Below, one piece after another: positions 9,441 through 19,232 of a stretch of 54,548 nucleotides of DNA (within the stretch, counting starts at the first letter, position 1; each line of letters begins with the position of its first letter). Location of the stretch: the NCBI GenBank assembly GCA_005518205.2, contig RFFC02000021.1, positions 74,563 through 129,110 of the forward strand, read 5' to 3'. Source of the DNA: Hormoscilla sp. GUM202 (GTDB lineage: Bacteria > Cyanobacteriota > Cyanobacteriia > Cyanobacteriales > Desertifilaceae). A model generated the notes under the pieces. That model did not search any database and was not told the origin of the DNA. It saw only the letters and a program-made list of their open reading frames with translations. A program made the translations under genes and the position numbers.

Positions 9441-10077
9441 AGTATGAATAATGAACAATAAACAATAAATCAAGCCAAGGTTTGAAAAGTATATAGTAGG
9501 GTGGGTTAGGCGCATAATTATCGACCTATTGGACGATGATTAGCTTTTTGGGCGCCGTAACCCACCTAGTGTCAGCGATCGGCGATCGGCGATCGGTTAC
9601 CAGCGCTTGAAATCAGTTCTAGAACTCCCACCGCGCCTGCGGCAGAGTAGTCAAAAATTTTCGCCATGCTGCACTAGAAGCTTTTGTCCGACTAGGTGCC
9701 TAAAAACTTACACACATCTCTCATATTTGGGCGAAAAGTCAGTACCAGCGGGACCGCTTAGAGGTAATCAAAATATTATCTAATTTCCGTATTTTGGCCA
9801 GACACAGCGGAGTTGGATTGTGGCTATAGTTATAACTATAAAGCTGCGGTCATAAAGCTTCGATGTCTGTCCGGAGCGCTAGTCGCACTACCCTCCAGAC
9901 ATCGCCGCGAGATTGGCTAGGCGCTCTCAACATTTTGTTGAGGGCGCCTGCTCGCTGTCGCCTTCGATGTTAGAGATGGCGTTATCACCATTTCTGATGC
10001 CGATGTTATACTTGCGCAGAGCCAATATGAGCTTTGTGAGGGTTAAAGACAGCACAACAGCTTCTAAGGCAAAGCTT
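9441..10077. other. Repeat-rich gap between convergent genes
   Basis: No gene seen. It holds an imperfect hairpin at about 9498-9569 with arms GGGTGGGTTAGGCGC and GGCGCCGTAACCCACC, a GCGATCG triplet run near 9575-9595, the phrase TTACCAGCGCTTGAAATCAG (a related copy lies near 18839), and a small palindrome at about 9862-9905 with arms CGATGTCTGTCCGGAG and CCCTCCAGACATCG. The convergent genes end on either side, so some of these hairpins could act as terminators. Confidence 0.55.
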
Positions 10078-11961
10078 TTACTTTTGTGGCATTTGTTTCA
10101 GACTCAGGGGATATCTGCTCTGGAACCGGTGTCTGCTCAAGCGAGTGACTGATGGTGTCATCTCTATGGCAGGTGCATCAGTTGCCGTCGGAAACGGTTC
10201 ATTAACTGACGCCTGCTCAGAATCCACCGATGGTTTGACTTCCGTGGCGGGCGTCTTAGAAGCAGGCGGAGCGAGCGTTTCGGCCTCCTGCCAAGTCGGC
10301 TCTAGAACTGGTGCCTGCTCAGAATCCACTGATGGTGTCACCTCTGTAGCGGGCGTCTCTACCGTTCCGGAAAAATCGGAAGCAGTTGTCCGTTCTTCTG
10401 TGGCCGGTCTCTCTACCGTTCCGGAAAAATCGGAAGCAGTTGTCTGTTCTTCAACCGACGATGGTGAAATCACTTCTGGGGATGCATCATCGGAGATAGT
10501 CGGGGCGGGAGAAAGTTCCGATGGTGTTGTCCGCCGAAAGCGGCTCAACAATCCTTGCAAAAATCCGCCAGATTTCGGTGTTTCTGATGTCGGTGTTACT
10601 TCAGATGCCGGTTCTGAGGCTGATGGTGAAATCACTTCTGGGGATGCATCATCGGAGATAGTCGGGGCGGGAGAAAGTTCCGACGGTGCTGTCCGCCGGA
10701 AGCGGCTCAACAATCCTTCAAACAATCCCCCAGATTTCGGCGTTTCTAATACCGGTTCAGGTGCAGATTCTGGCTCGACTAATGGTGTCGCCTCAGTAGG
10801 GGTGGTAGTTTCTTCAGAGATCTTCTGGGATTCTGATTCTGTAGCTGGGGCCTCTATCGACAGCCCTGGGGAGGTAGTTTCTGGTTGGGCGTGAGCCTCA
10901 GAAGGTTGAGCCTCTGGGACTGCAATCGCTTCCGCATCTGATGTCGTTTCTGGTTCGGAAATCAGGACTTCGGGTGGAGCTGGTGCTTCTTCCGGGGTAG
11001 AGGAGGGAGTATAGTTAGGGTCTACAATAGCTTGGGCTGCTGCTGCCAGTTCTCCCCGTAGCAACCGGGATTGGGTGTCTTGGCCATTGGGTTCGTAGGT
11101 AATCAGTCTCACTGTATTGTTGAACTCGTTCTTAACGGCCCTACCCAGTTCATCAATAAATTCTAATTGCACCCAGTTTTTTCCAGGCTTAAAGCCTTTG
11201 AGATAGATAGGCTGCCACTGGTCTAGATAGAAGCTTTCGCCGTTGATAGTGCAGCGAATCCGCCAATCTAGGATATCGTCGTCTGGATATTCCTGAGCTA
11301 CCAGATGTAGAGGGGCATCACTCAGATAGAAGTCCAGCAGAATAGGTTCCGATCCATAGCTGCCATCTGGACTGTTGTAAGTTAACAGAGGCAATGCCCG
11401 ATCGGGGTTGTTGTCCTCTGTTTTAGTAAAGATGTGAAAGGTAGTTTGAGCGTAGGCTCCCTCATTTTTGAAGCTCTCGTCCCAGGGCCGGTCCGCAAAA
11501 ACCCGCAGGCTGTGGGTTCCCGGAGGTAAATCTGTCAAAACTAAGGGTATTTTAAGATCGTAAATTTTTGTATAGGGCTGGTTATCAAGGATGACTTCCA
11601 GATGGGGCCCCAGTCCCAGCTGCCGATCTTTGAACAACGGCAGATCCTCCACTGCTATATCAACGGTAACGGTGCTGTCGTTGAATAGTTCATCTGGCTG
11701 GGGACTCAAAATAGTTACCTGGGGCTGGTAAACCTCCAATAGCTGCCGCAGATCTTGAATCACCCGAGGAGTCCCAACCTCCTCAATGTTTGTTGGCTGG
11801 GTCTGCCAGACAGGATACCTACCACTATAACTAGGGAGGGGTTCTGGGCGATCGCCACAACTGGTCACCCCCAAGACTAGAATCACTGCCATCAGGGACC
11901 TAAACAATTTGAGTACCCTAGTCCACCGCCAATTTATGCCAAACACTCCTTTATACTCCAA
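10078..11961 (-). CDS. Repetitive lipoprotein (627 aa)
   Basis: Probable lipoprotein. The N terminus has a hydrophobic signal (FRSLMAVILVLGVTSC) with a lipobox-like cysteine near residue 35. Residues 36-320 form an unrecognised globular region with beta-rich, Ig-like stretches (VTILSPQPDELFNDSTV, LPPGTHSLRVFADRPW). The C-terminal 300 residues are low-complexity Pro/Glu/Thr/Ser sequence with two near-identical blocks, each containing GLLSRFRRT followed by PSELSPAPTISDDASPEV, and doublets of TTASDFSGTVE. The last residues (RLSRHRFQSRYPL onward) lose the acidic bias, suggesting a late frameshift. Envelope location is inferred from the lipobox. The blocks are also direct repeats in DNA. Confidence 0.75.
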   Translation of the reverse strand: MEYKGVFGINWRWTRVLKLFRSLMAVILVLGVTSCGDRPEPLPSYSGRYPVWQTQPTNIEEVGTPRVIQDLRQLLEVYQPQVTILSPQPDELFNDSTVTVDIAVEDLPLFKDRQLGLGPHLEVILDNQPYTKIYDLKIPLVLTDLPPGTHSLRVFADRPWDESFKNEGAYAQTTFHIFTKTEDNNPDRALPLLTYNSPDGSYGSEPILLDFYLSDAPLHLVAQEYPDDDILDWRIRCTINGESFYLDQWQPIYLKGFKPGKNWVQLEFIDELGRAVKNEFNNTVRLITYEPNGQDTQSRLLRGELAAAAQAIVDPNYTPSSTPEEAPAPPEVLISEPETTSDAEAIAVPEAQPSEAHAQPETTSPGLSIEAPATESESQKISEETTTPTEATPLVEPESAPEPVLETPKSGGLFEGLLSRFRRTAPSELSPAPTISDDASPEVISPSASEPASEVTPTSETPKSGGFLQGLLSRFRRTTPSELSPAPTISDDASPEVISPSSVEEQTTASDFSGTVERPATEERTTASDFSGTVETPATEVTPSVDSEQAPVLEPTWQEAETLAPPASKTPATEVKPSVDSEQASVNEPFPTATDAPAIEMTPSVTRLSRHRFQSRYPLSLKQMPQK

Positions 11962-12747
11962 TACCTACTTATAAACCATAGCCTAAGAATAATTTTCCCA
12001 GGTAAGGGAGCTTCAGAGAACCGTTACAACCGTTACTTCACTCTCTTGACTTTTTTCTTCATATCATGTAATGACTTGATTTTCCGATTAAGTCGTCTCC
12101 CACAAGTTTTGGTCACTGTGTTACTAGCTTAAACCCTTTATCTGTGGTCATTTCGGGCAGACCGTCTACTGACTACTGACTGCTATACTGACTTAGAACC
12201 CCAGTCACTAATTAGTTAGATGGAAGTTTTTGTCACCATTATGAACTTTTGTAAAGTTTCCTCAAACCCTATCAACTGTGCCTATTGAGGATAGTTTACA
12301 TTTCTTAACACAGTGCAGTACCTTAATATCGGGCTTTATTGTTTACATTTCTTAACACAGCTACGCTGTGCCTATTGAAGATAGTTTACATTTCTTAACA
12401 CAGTGCAGTACCTTGATGTCGGGCTTTATGGTATAGCCTATAGCCTCTGCGGCAGGTAAATATGCGATAGACAGATATCTATATTGTGTATAAGAAAAAA
12501 AAGGTGGAAAGAGATTGCAAAGTTCCTTTGCCGATATGGTAGTATGCTTCACAAGCACCGAAAAACATTCTGGAGAGAGTTAACGGTAAGCTGGCGGACA
12601 GCCTGGGGAAAATCATACCAACCAGATAACCAAAGCGTTATCGTGACTGGCTCATCCGCACCAGATGCGATTTGGTGTAGTAAGGGCGTTCGACAGAGGT
12701 CAAAAACCTTGACATTTTCTGAGATTCCCTGGAATTTTGGGAAATTT
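11962..12747. other. Long intergenic region upstream of psaA
   Basis: Nearly 800 bp between the divergent lipoprotein gene and the psaA promoter region. It contains a 90-bp-spaced tandem duplication (separate entry). ORFs of 60-105 codons here show no protein features. Long upstream regions with several promoters are normal for psaA. Confidence 0.5.
12276..12429. repeat. Tandem duplication upstream of psaA
   Basis: Two copies of a 64-bp unit (12276-12339 and 12366-12429), both running from CTGTGCCTATTGA to GGGCTTTAT, with about four mismatches. A third partial copy (GTTTACATTTCTTAACACAG) lies between them at 12341-12360. Function unknown. Confidence 0.85.
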
Positions 12748-12776
12748 TTGAGATTTTTGGCAAAGTTTGATAGCAT
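12748..12776 (+). promoter_or_regulatory. Candidate sigma-70-type promoter for psaA
   Basis: TTGAGA (12748-12753) and TAGCAT (12771-12776) are separated by exactly 17 bp. This would start a transcript near 12783, just before the structured leader. The -10 match is modest; a TTGACA nearby at about 12709 is an alternative -35. Confidence 0.35.
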
Positions 12777-12789
12777 GATTTGACGGTTC

Positions 12790-12930
12790 ATGCTAGGTCC
12801 GCTAACAGCCCTCTGGTGGTGAACCTGGCTTTCGGAGTCAACAGATATGTGGTGGGAAGCAAGCAATGCACTCCCATCTGTAGGTGGGACTCCGGCACCT
12901 CAGGCGTCAGAAAAAATGTCTGAGGAAAAA
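12790..12930 (+). ncRNA. Structured psaA leader or small RNA candidate
   Basis: Several complementary segments nest in order: CGGAGTC with GACTCCG, ACAGAT with ATCTGT, TGGGA with TCCCA, and outer GGTG with CACC. A second hairpin follows at about 12899-12926 (CCTCAG / CTGAGG). The result is a rod-like fold of about 115 nt immediately downstream of a candidate promoter. It could be a regulatory 5' leader of psaA or an independent RNA. I cannot match it to a named RNA family. Confidence 0.35.
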
Positions 12931-13060
12931 AGAAAAGCAGGAAAAGCTACTTGAGAGCTGATGCAGTGATAACATCAGTAAATAACCGAGGATTAGAAGT
13001 TCTCGTGCTTTCTCAAAAAACATTGCTTGTCGAAGCTTGTCGAACGAGAGGAGAGTCTCA

Positions 13061-15310
13061 ATGACGACAACCCCAAAAGGGCAAGAGGCAAAGGTTGCAG
13101 TCGATAAGGATCCGGTGCCAACTTCATTCGAGAAGTGGGGAAAACCAGGACACTTTGACCGCAGCTTATCTCGGGGTCCCAAAACCACAACCTGGATTTG
13201 GAACCTACATGCCGACGCTCACGATTTTGACAGTCACACCAGTGACTTAGAAGATGTATCTCGCAAAATATTTAGCGCTCACTTCGGTCACCTTGCCGTG
13301 GTTTTTGTCTGGCTAAGTGGCGCTTATTTCCATGGCGCTAAGTTTTCCAATTACGAAGCCTGGTTGACCGACCCCACTGGCATCAAGCCCAGTGCCCAGG
13401 TGGTATGGCCAGTGGTAGGTCAAGGTATTTTGAATGCTGATGTAGGCGGTGGCTTCCAAGGCATTCAGATTACATCTGGCCTATTCCAGCTATGGCGTGC
13501 TTCAGGCTTCACAAATTCGACCCAGCTACTGGCCACAGCAATAGGTGCTCTAGTGATGGCTGGTCTGATGCTGTTTGCTGGTTGGTTCCACTATCACAAA
13601 GCAGCTCCCAAACTGGAATGGTTCCAGAATGCGGAGTCGATGATGAACCACCACTTGTCAGGATTATTGGGTCTGGGTTGTTTGTCCTGGGCAGGTCACC
13701 AGATACATGTTTCTCTGCCAATAAACAAGATGCTGGATGCTGGGGTGGCACCAAAAGATATTCCGCTGCCTCATGAGTTCCTGACCAACTCCAGCTTGAT
13801 GGCAGATTTGTATCCGAGTTTTGCCAAGGGCATAGCCCCATTCTTTACCTTGAACTGGGGAGTGTACTCAGACTTCCTAACATTCAAGGGTGGGCTCAAC
13901 CCCACTACAGGTGGCCTGTGGTTGTCGGATACAGCGCACCATCACCTGGCATTGGCGGTGCTGTTCATCATAGCAGGCCACATGTACCGGACAAACTGGG
14001 GCATTGGCCACAGCATGAAGGAAATTCTGGAGGCTCACAAAGGACCGTTCACAGGTGAAGGTCATAAGGGTCTGTACGAAATCCTCACAACATCTTGGCA
14101 TGCTCAGTTGGCGGTTAACTTGGCAATGATGGGTTCTCTGAGCATTATAGTGGCCCATCACATGTACGCGATGCCTCCCTATCCCTACATCGCTACAGAC
14201 TATCCGACTCAGCTATCGCTGTTCACTCACCACATGTGGATTGGGGGATTCCTGATTGTGGGTGCTGGGGCACATGCTGCCATATTCATGGTGCGCGATT
14301 ACGATCCAGCTAAAAATGTGAACAACCTACTAGATCGGGCGATCAGGCACAGGGATGCGATCATCTCGCACCTGAACTGGGTCTGCATATGGTTGGGCTT
14401 CCATAGCTTTGGTCTATACGTCCACAATGACACGATGCGGGCGCTGGGTCGTACCCAAGATATGTTCTCGGATACGGCAATTCAGCTACAGCCGATATTT
14501 GCCCAATGGGTACAAAATCTGCACAATTTGGCTCCGGGCACCACAGCCCCCCATGCTCTAGCAAGCGTAAGCCCAGCTTTTGGCGGTGATGTGGTGGCTG
14601 TAGGGGGCAAGGTGGCAATGATGCCAATAGCTCTGGGTACGGCAGACTTCATGGTTCACCATATCCATGCCTTCACGATTCATGTGACGGTGTTGATTCT
14701 GCTCAAGGGTGTGCTATACGCCCGCAGTTCTCGCTTGGTTCCCGATAAGGCTAACCTGGGCTTCCGGTTCCCCTGTGATGGTCCCGGACGTGGCGGCACC
14801 TGCCAAGTGTCGGCTTGGGACCACGTGTTTCTAGGTCTGTTCTGGATGTACAACTGTATCTCAGTGGTGATTTTCCACTTCAGCTGGAAAATGCAGTCAG
14901 ATGTGTGGGGTACGTTGGATCCAGATGGTACGGTGTATCACATTACCGATGGCAACTTTGCTGAGAGTGCCATCACGATCAACGGCTGGTTGCGTGACTT
15001 CCTGTGGGCTCAGGCGTCCCAGGTGATCAACTCTTACGGTTCAGCGTTGTCGGCTTACGGCATCATGTTCCTAGCGGGTCACTTCGTTTTTGCCTTTAGC
15101 CTGATGTTCCTGTTCAGTGGCCGTGGCTACTGGCAAGAATTGATTGAGTCGATTGTTTGGGCTCATAATAAACTAAAGGTAGCTCCAGCGATTCAGCCCC
15201 GAGCATTGAGTATCACTCAGGGTCGGGCTGTGGGGGTAGCTCACTACCTCCTGGGAGGAATTGTCACAACATGGGCATTCTTCCTGGCTCGAATCATTTC
15301 TGTAGGATGA
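13061..15310 (+). CDS. psaA: Photosystem I P700 apoprotein A1
   Basis: Large thylakoid core subunit of photosystem I. With PsaB it binds P700, the electron-transfer cofactors, antenna chlorophylls and the FX iron-sulfur cluster. About 749 residues from the ATG at 13061. The FX loop [10 protein letters not shown] and the following [15 protein letters not shown] are intact, as are many histidine-rich transmembrane helices ([36 protein letters not shown]). I chose ATG 13061 over an in-frame TTG at 13037 because GAGAGGAGA just upstream is a good ribosome-binding site and the family starts there. psaB begins 19 bp after the stop. Confidence 0.98.
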   Translation: MTTTPKGQEAKVAVDKDPVPTSFEKWGKPGHFDRSLSRGPKTTTWIWNLHADAHDFDSHTSDLEDVSRKIFSAHFGHLAVVFVWLSGAYFHGAKFSNYEAWLTDPTGIKPSAQVVWPVVGQGILNADVGGGFQGIQITSGLFQLWRASGFTNSTQLLATAIGALVMAGLMLFAGWFHYHKAAPKLEWFQNAESMMNHHLSGLLGLGCLSWAGHQIHVSLPINKMLDAGVAPKDIPLPHEFLTNSSLMADLYPSFAKGIAPFFTLNWGVYSDFLTFKGGLNPTTGGLWLSDTAHHHLALAVLFIIAGHMYRTNWGIGHSMKEILEAHKGPFTGEGHKGLYEILTTSWHAQLAVNLAMMGSLSIIVAHHMYAMPPYPYIATDYPTQLSLFTHHMWIGGFLIVGAGAHAAIFMVRDYDPAKNVNNLLDRAIRHRDAIISHLNWVCIWLGFHSFGLYVHNDTMRALGRTQDMFSDTAIQLQPIFAQWVQNLHNLAPGTTAPHALASVSPAFGGDVVAVGGKVAMMPIALGTADFMVHHIHAFTIHVTVLILLKGVLYARSSRLVPDKANLGFRFPCDGPGRGGTCQVSAWDHVFLGLFWMYNCISVVIFHFSWKMQSDVWGTLDPDGTVYHITDGNFAESAITINGWLRDFLWAQASQVINSYGSALSAYGIMFLAGHFVFAFSLMFLFSGRGYWQELIESIVWAHNKLKVAPAIQPRALSITQGRAVGVAHYLLGGIVTTWAFFLARIISVG

Positions 15311-15329
15311 GAGCGAGAAGGACTTAAAC

Positions 15330-17549
15330 ATGGCAACAAAATTTCCTAAGTTTAGCCAAGACCTCGCTCAGGACCCGACAACTCGTCGGATTTGGTACGG
15401 GATAGCGACGGCTCACGATTTTGAAACCCACGATGGCATGACGGAGGAAAATCTTTACCAAAAGATTTTTGCCTCCCACTTCGGTCACCTGGCGATCATA
15501 TTCCTCTGGACCTCGGGCAACCTGTTCCATGTAGCCTGGCAAGGTAACTTTGAACAGTGGATTCAAGATCCGCTAAATATACGTCCGATCGCCCACGCGA
15601 TTTGGGACCCTCAATTTGGGCAACCAGCAGTGGATGCGTTCACCCAAGCTGGTGCTTCTAATCCGGTAAATATTTGTTACTCAGGTGTATACCACTGGTG
15701 GTACACCATCGGCATGCGGACGAACGGCGATTTGTATCAAGGGTCAATCTTCCTCTTGGTGCTGGCGTCGGTGATGCTGTTCGCAGGCTGGCTGCACTTG
15801 CAGCCGAAGTTTCGTCCCAGCTTGTCTTGGTTCAAGAATGCTGAGTCTCGTCTTAATCATCACCTGGCGGGTCTGTTCGGGGTCAGTTCTCTGGCTTGGA
15901 CTGGTCACCTGGTGCATGTGGCGATTCCTGAATCTCGGGGACAGCATGTGGGTTGGGATAACTTCCTGACTACCTTGCCGCACCCAGCAGGATTGGCTCC
16001 GTTCTTTACGGGTAACTGGGGAGTATATGCCCAGAACCCAGATACGGCTCAGCATGTGTTCGGGACAGCAGAAGGGGCAGGTACGGCGATTCTGACCTTC
16101 ATGGGTGGTTTCCATCCCCAGACCGAGTCCCTGTGGCTGACGGATATGGCCCATCACCACCTGGCGATCGCGGTGATCTTCATCGTGGCAGGTCACATGT
16201 ACCGCACCAACTGGGGCATTGGCCACAGCATCAAGGAGATCCTGAGCGCCCACAATCCCCCCAAGGGCACGCCCTTTGGCGGTATGTTAGGTGAAGGTCA
16301 CAAGGGGCTGTACGACACGATCAACAATTCCCTGCACTTCCAGCTGGGTCTAGCACTAGCTTGCCTGGGTGTGGTGACCTCCTTGGTAGCTCAGCATATG
16401 TATGCGCTGCCGCCCTACGCCTTCCTGGCTCAGGACGAAACCACGATGGCGGCGCTGTACACCCACCACCAGTACATTGCGTGCTTCATTATGGTGGGGG
16501 CCTTTGCTCACGGTGCGATCTTCTTTGTGCGGGATTACGATCCGGAAGCTAACAAGAATAATGTGTTGGCCCGGATGCTAGAGCACAAGGAGGCGTTGAT
16601 CTCTCACTTGAGCTGGGTGTCCTTGTTCCTGGGCTTCCATACTCTCGGTCTGTACGTTCACAACGATGTGGTCGTAGCTTTCGGTACTCCGGAGAAGCAA
16701 ATCCTGATTGAGCCAGTGTTTGCTCAGTGGATTCAAGCGGCTTCCGGTAAAGCTCTGTACGGCTTTGATGTGCTGTTGTCCAATCCTGACGGGATAGCGA
16801 CTTCAGCTGCCAATGGCATATGGCTACCAGGCTGGCTCGACGCCATCAACAGCGGTGCTAACTCTCTGTTCTTAACCATTGGCCCTGGCGATTTTCTGGT
16901 TCACCACGCGATCGCCTTGGGTCTGCACACAACTGTCCTGATTTTGGTCAAGGGTGCGCTGGATGCTCGTGGCTCCAAGCTGATGCCCGATAAGAAGGAC
17001 TTCGGTTACAGCTTCCCTTGTGACGGTCCTGGCCGGGGCGGCACCTGCGACATTTCTGCTTGGGATGCGTTCTACCTGGCTATGTTCTGGATGCTAAACA
17101 CGGTAGCTTGGTTAACATTCTACTGGCACTGGAAGCATCTAGCTGTCTGGCAAGGTAATGTGGCTCAGTTCAATGAGTCTTCTACTTACCTGATGGGCTG
17201 GTTCCGCGATTACCTCTGGCTGAATTCCTCTCAGCTGATTAACGGGTACAACCCCTATGGAACGAACAATCTGTCTGTCTGGGCCTGGATGTTCCTGTTG
17301 GGACACTTGGTGTGGGCTACTAGCTTCATGTTCCTGATCAGCTGGCGCGGTTACTGGCAAGAGTTGATCGAAACTCTGGTCTGGGCACATGAGCGCACTC
17401 CTCTGGCGAACCTGGTTCGCTGGAAGGACAAGCCAGTTGCTCTGTCCATCGTCCAAGCTCGCTTGGTCGGTCTGGTTCACTTCACAGCGGGCAACGTGAT
17501 CACCTACGCGGCATTCCTAATTGCCTCTACGTCTGGGAAGTTCGGTTAA
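15330..17549 (+). CDS. psaB: Photosystem I P700 apoprotein A2
   Basis: Partner of PsaA in the photosystem I reaction-centre heterodimer. The 739 residues are intact, starting [18 protein letters not shown]. The FX loop [16 protein letters not shown] is present, and transmembrane histidine motifs such as [20 protein letters not shown] parallel those of PsaA. It is cotranscribed with psaA (19-bp gap, GAGCGAGAAGGA ribosome-binding region) and is followed by two hairpin terminator candidates. No repeats or frameshifts interrupt either psa gene, in contrast to their neighbours, which is what strong selection predicts. Confidence 0.98.
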   Translation: MATKFPKFSQDLAQDPTTRRIWYGIATAHDFETHDGMTEENLYQKIFASHFGHLAIIFLWTSGNLFHVAWQGNFEQWIQDPLNIRPIAHAIWDPQFGQPAVDAFTQAGASNPVNICYSGVYHWWYTIGMRTNGDLYQGSIFLLVLASVMLFAGWLHLQPKFRPSLSWFKNAESRLNHHLAGLFGVSSLAWTGHLVHVAIPESRGQHVGWDNFLTTLPHPAGLAPFFTGNWGVYAQNPDTAQHVFGTAEGAGTAILTFMGGFHPQTESLWLTDMAHHHLAIAVIFIVAGHMYRTNWGIGHSIKEILSAHNPPKGTPFGGMLGEGHKGLYDTINNSLHFQLGLALACLGVVTSLVAQHMYALPPYAFLAQDETTMAALYTHHQYIACFIMVGAFAHGAIFFVRDYDPEANKNNVLARMLEHKEALISHLSWVSLFLGFHTLGLYVHNDVVVAFGTPEKQILIEPVFAQWIQAASGKALYGFDVLLSNPDGIATSAANGIWLPGWLDAINSGANSLFLTIGPGDFLVHHAIALGLHTTVLILVKGALDARGSKLMPDKKDFGYSFPCDGPGRGGTCDISAWDAFYLAMFWMLNTVAWLTFYWHWKHLAVWQGNVAQFNESSTYLMGWFRDYLWLNSSQLINGYNPYGTNNLSVWAWMFLLGHLVWATSFMFLISWRGYWQELIETLVWAHERTPLANLVRWKDKPVALSIVQARLVGLVHFTAGNVITYAAFLIASTSGKFG

Positions 17550-17579
17550 TCGGCTTTCTACTGTTGTAGGTAACTAAAC

Positions 17580-17611
17580 AAAATCCCCCGCCGTCAGGTG
17601 GGGGATTTTTG
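17580..17611 (+). terminator. Rho-independent terminator after psaAB
   Basis: Stem AAAATCCCCC / GGGGGATTTTT with a 10-nt loop, 31 bp after the psaB stop. The T-rich end makes it a good intrinsic terminator for psaAB. A second weaker hairpin, GAAAATCC / GGATTTTC, follows at about 17633-17666. Confidence 0.85.
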
Positions 17612-17659
17612 GTGAATGATAAGAAAATCCCCCACCCGAAAGCAGAGGATTTTCCGTGC

Positions 17660-17727
17660 TGTGTCCCCCCCTCGTTCCCACGGAGAAGCCTGGGAAGGTG
17701 CTCTTAGCGCTCCCGGGGGACACAGAG
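17660..17727. repeat. Palindromic repeat with TGTGTCCCCC arms
   Basis: Outer arms TGTGTCCCCC and GGGGGACACA enclose the phrases CGTTCCCACGG and CCTGGGAAGG, the same modules found in other hairpin repeats of this window. It sits between the psaB terminators and psaI. Confidence 0.65.
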
Positions 17728-17770
17728 TGATTCTCAGCAGACTGAGTTGATCGCTAAGATCTCTGAGAGA

Positions 17771-17881
17771 TTATTCTTCGCTCTCAACATAAATAAAGAA
17801 AAGCCCCATTGCCACAGTAGGCAGGACCATACCAACTAAGGGAACAAAAATCCAGGGCAAGTATGAAGCTGTAGTAGCCAT
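17771..17881 (-). CDS. psaI: Photosystem I subunit VIII
   Basis: A 36-residue single-span membrane protein, [18 protein letters not shown], then [18 protein letters not shown]. This is the typical PsaI sequence; PsaI binds next to PsaL and helps form photosystem I trimers. It lies about 210 bp downstream of psaL on the same strand, the common cyanobacterial psaL-psaI arrangement. GGAGGAG upstream of the ATG at 17881 is a strong ribosome-binding site. Confidence 0.93.
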   Translation of the reverse strand: MATTASYLPWIFVPLVGMVLPTVAMGLFFIYVESEE

Positions 17882-17976
17882 ACCAAATTCTCCTCCTGTA
17901 AAGTTACAAAGTTTTCACAAGGATATGACGTTTGAGAGCCAAAAGTCTATCGATGCGATCCGAAAATATTCGCGAT

Positions 17977-18020
17977 CGATGTCTAAAGGGCAGTACGAGT
18001 AGTGCGCCCTTTAGACATCG
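17977..18020. repeat. Palindrome with CGATGTCTAAAGGG arms
   Basis: Left arm CGATGTCTAAAGGGC and right arm GCCCTTTAGACATCG surround a short AGTACGAGTAGTG loop. It lies between psaL and psaI and is related in design to the hairpins at 9862-9905 and 20389-20434. Confidence 0.8.
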
Positions 18021-18091
18021 AAGCCGATGGTAAGGGACAAGAGAGAATCCTGTCCTTACCGGCAAACATCCAATGAATATCTATATCTTAG

Positions 18092-18589
18092 TTAAGACGA
18101 CCATACGCTACTAACAATCTTTTGTAGTGGCGCTAAATGAGGTGTCAGGCAAAGAATATAGGCAAAAAAGGCTCCGCCACAACCGCCAAGGAAGAAACCA
18201 CCAGCAAACTCGCTCCAGCCAAGTTTGCTCCACAGTTCTGCGGGTGGATTTGGGACACCAGCTGTCACCGGAGGTTTGGGAGCATCCGCCGCACCGTGAA
18301 TAGACAAAGCGATCGTCAGAATCATAACCATGCCAACTGTTGCTAGCAAGCCAGCAGCGGTAGACAGGTCTGAGTCCCGCAGGGGACCAAGTACAGCAAA
18401 GGGACCATAGAGAAAATAGCCGTGAGCCATCCCAACCTCCAGCCCCCGCAGAAGGGGAGATAGCCCTGTCCGGTAGGCTGGCAGATTACTGATGAAAGCC
18501 TTGGTAAAATCAGAATCGCTGATCGGAGTAGACAGATGACCCACGAAGGGGTCGTCGTTATAGGGTTTAATAACCTCGGTATCGGCCAT
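18092..18589 (-). CDS. psaL: Photosystem I subunit XI
   Basis: PsaL, the membrane subunit that holds photosystem I trimers together. 165 residues: the soluble N terminus [21 protein letters not shown], the first hydrophobic region around [17 protein letters not shown], and later membrane spans ([38 protein letters not shown]). The ATG at 18589 is preceded by GGAG at a suitable distance. It is transcribed towards psaB from the opposite strand and leads into psaI, so the psa genes form a convergent block. Confidence 0.96.
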   Translation of the reverse strand: MADTEVIKPYNDDPFVGHLSTPISDSDFTKAFISNLPAYRTGLSPLLRGLEVGMAHGYFLYGPFAVLGPLRDSDLSTAAGLLATVGMVMILTIALSIHGAADAPKPPVTAGVPNPPAELWSKLGWSEFAGGFFLGGCGGAFFAYILCLTPHLAPLQKIVSSVWSS

Positions 18590-18916
18590 AATTGCTTGCT
18601 TCTCCTCTTTGTGGTGAAAATACGCTCTGTGAACTTAAACTCATATTTTAAGCAAAGATGGGTTCCTTAGTTACAAAATTAGACCATACCTTTATAAATC
18701 TTTATTTTTGGGGATCTGCCCATCGGGTATCGTCCCTGACAGACACCCGACACCGATAGGTTAGATTGCTTCGTGCCTCGCAACGCTGCGCGGTTTTGTT
18801 AAGCAGAGGTGCTAGTGTCAGCGTAAGGCGTAGGTAATCAGTTACCAGTGCTTGAAATCAGTGAGAGATGTCCCTAATATGTCACTTGACTGGGTTGTTA
18901 GTTGTGGGTTATTAGT
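18590..18916. other. psaL upstream region
   Basis: Holds the presumed psaL promoter (minus strand) in an AT-rich stretch around 18640-18710, and a copy of the TTACCAGTGCTTGAAATCAG phrase near 18840 that is also found near 9598. No gene seen. Confidence 0.4.
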
Positions 18917-18986
18917 TGACCACTGACCACTGACCGCTGACCACTGACCACTGACCACTGACCACTGACCACTGACCACTGACCAC
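18917..18986. repeat. Heptanucleotide tandem repeat (TGACCAC)10
   Basis: Ten units of TGACCAC (one with a G substitution, TGACCGC) over 70 bp, directly upstream of the IscB locus. This is a typical cyanobacterial short tandem repeat; it has no spacers and is not a CRISPR array. Confidence 0.95.
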
Positions 18987-19021
18987 ATTAGACCAACCAC
19001 AAACCCTAGCTAAAGACCGCT

Positions 19022-19232
19022 AAAGCCGTTTAAAGCTACTCAGGTTGGTCAAGCTCACCCGCAAGGGTAAACGTTATTCCGGTCATGACACCTTGGGGTA
19101 CGTGGCGAGCTGCAAGCTCTGTCGGGTGTCGTTAAACAGGCAACCGGGTGCTGAATTGCCAGTGCGGCATTCGCAAAAAGCCGTCTATCCCTCGCGAAGC
19201 CAACGTTACGAGCAATCAGAAGAGACGCAACA
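19022..19232 (+). ncRNA. Omega RNA (HEARO) of the IscB locus
   Basis: The 200 bp before iscB contain conserved-looking stem segments: CTCACCCGCAAGGGTAAACG, GGCGAGCTGCAAGCTC, CGGGTGTCG with CCGGGTGC, and GTGCGGC with GCCGTC. IscB nucleases work with a guide RNA encoded immediately upstream of the gene (omega RNA, first described as HEARO RNA), and position, strand and structure fit. By the known layout, guide sequence would lie at its 5' end, towards the TGACCAC repeat. The exact 5' end is not determined. Confidence 0.65.

Noticed and set aside
10145-10894. 249-codon ORF on the plus strand opposite the repetitive lipoprotein
   Set aside because: It is the mirror of the Pro/Glu/Thr/Ser-rich repeats, made of Gly/Ser/Val repeats only, with no independent domain. 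The lipoprotein strand has a signal peptide and a globular region.
13037-13060. TTG start 24 bp upstream for psaA
   Set aside because: The ATG at 13061 has a proper ribosome-binding site and matches the known N terminus of PsaA.
12549-13190. ORFs upstream of and overlapping the psaA start
   Set aside because: No protein features; the region is better explained as promoter and leader of psaA.
18917-18986. Possible CRISPR array
   Set aside because: The 7-bp units are directly adjacent with no spacers, and no cas genes are nearby.
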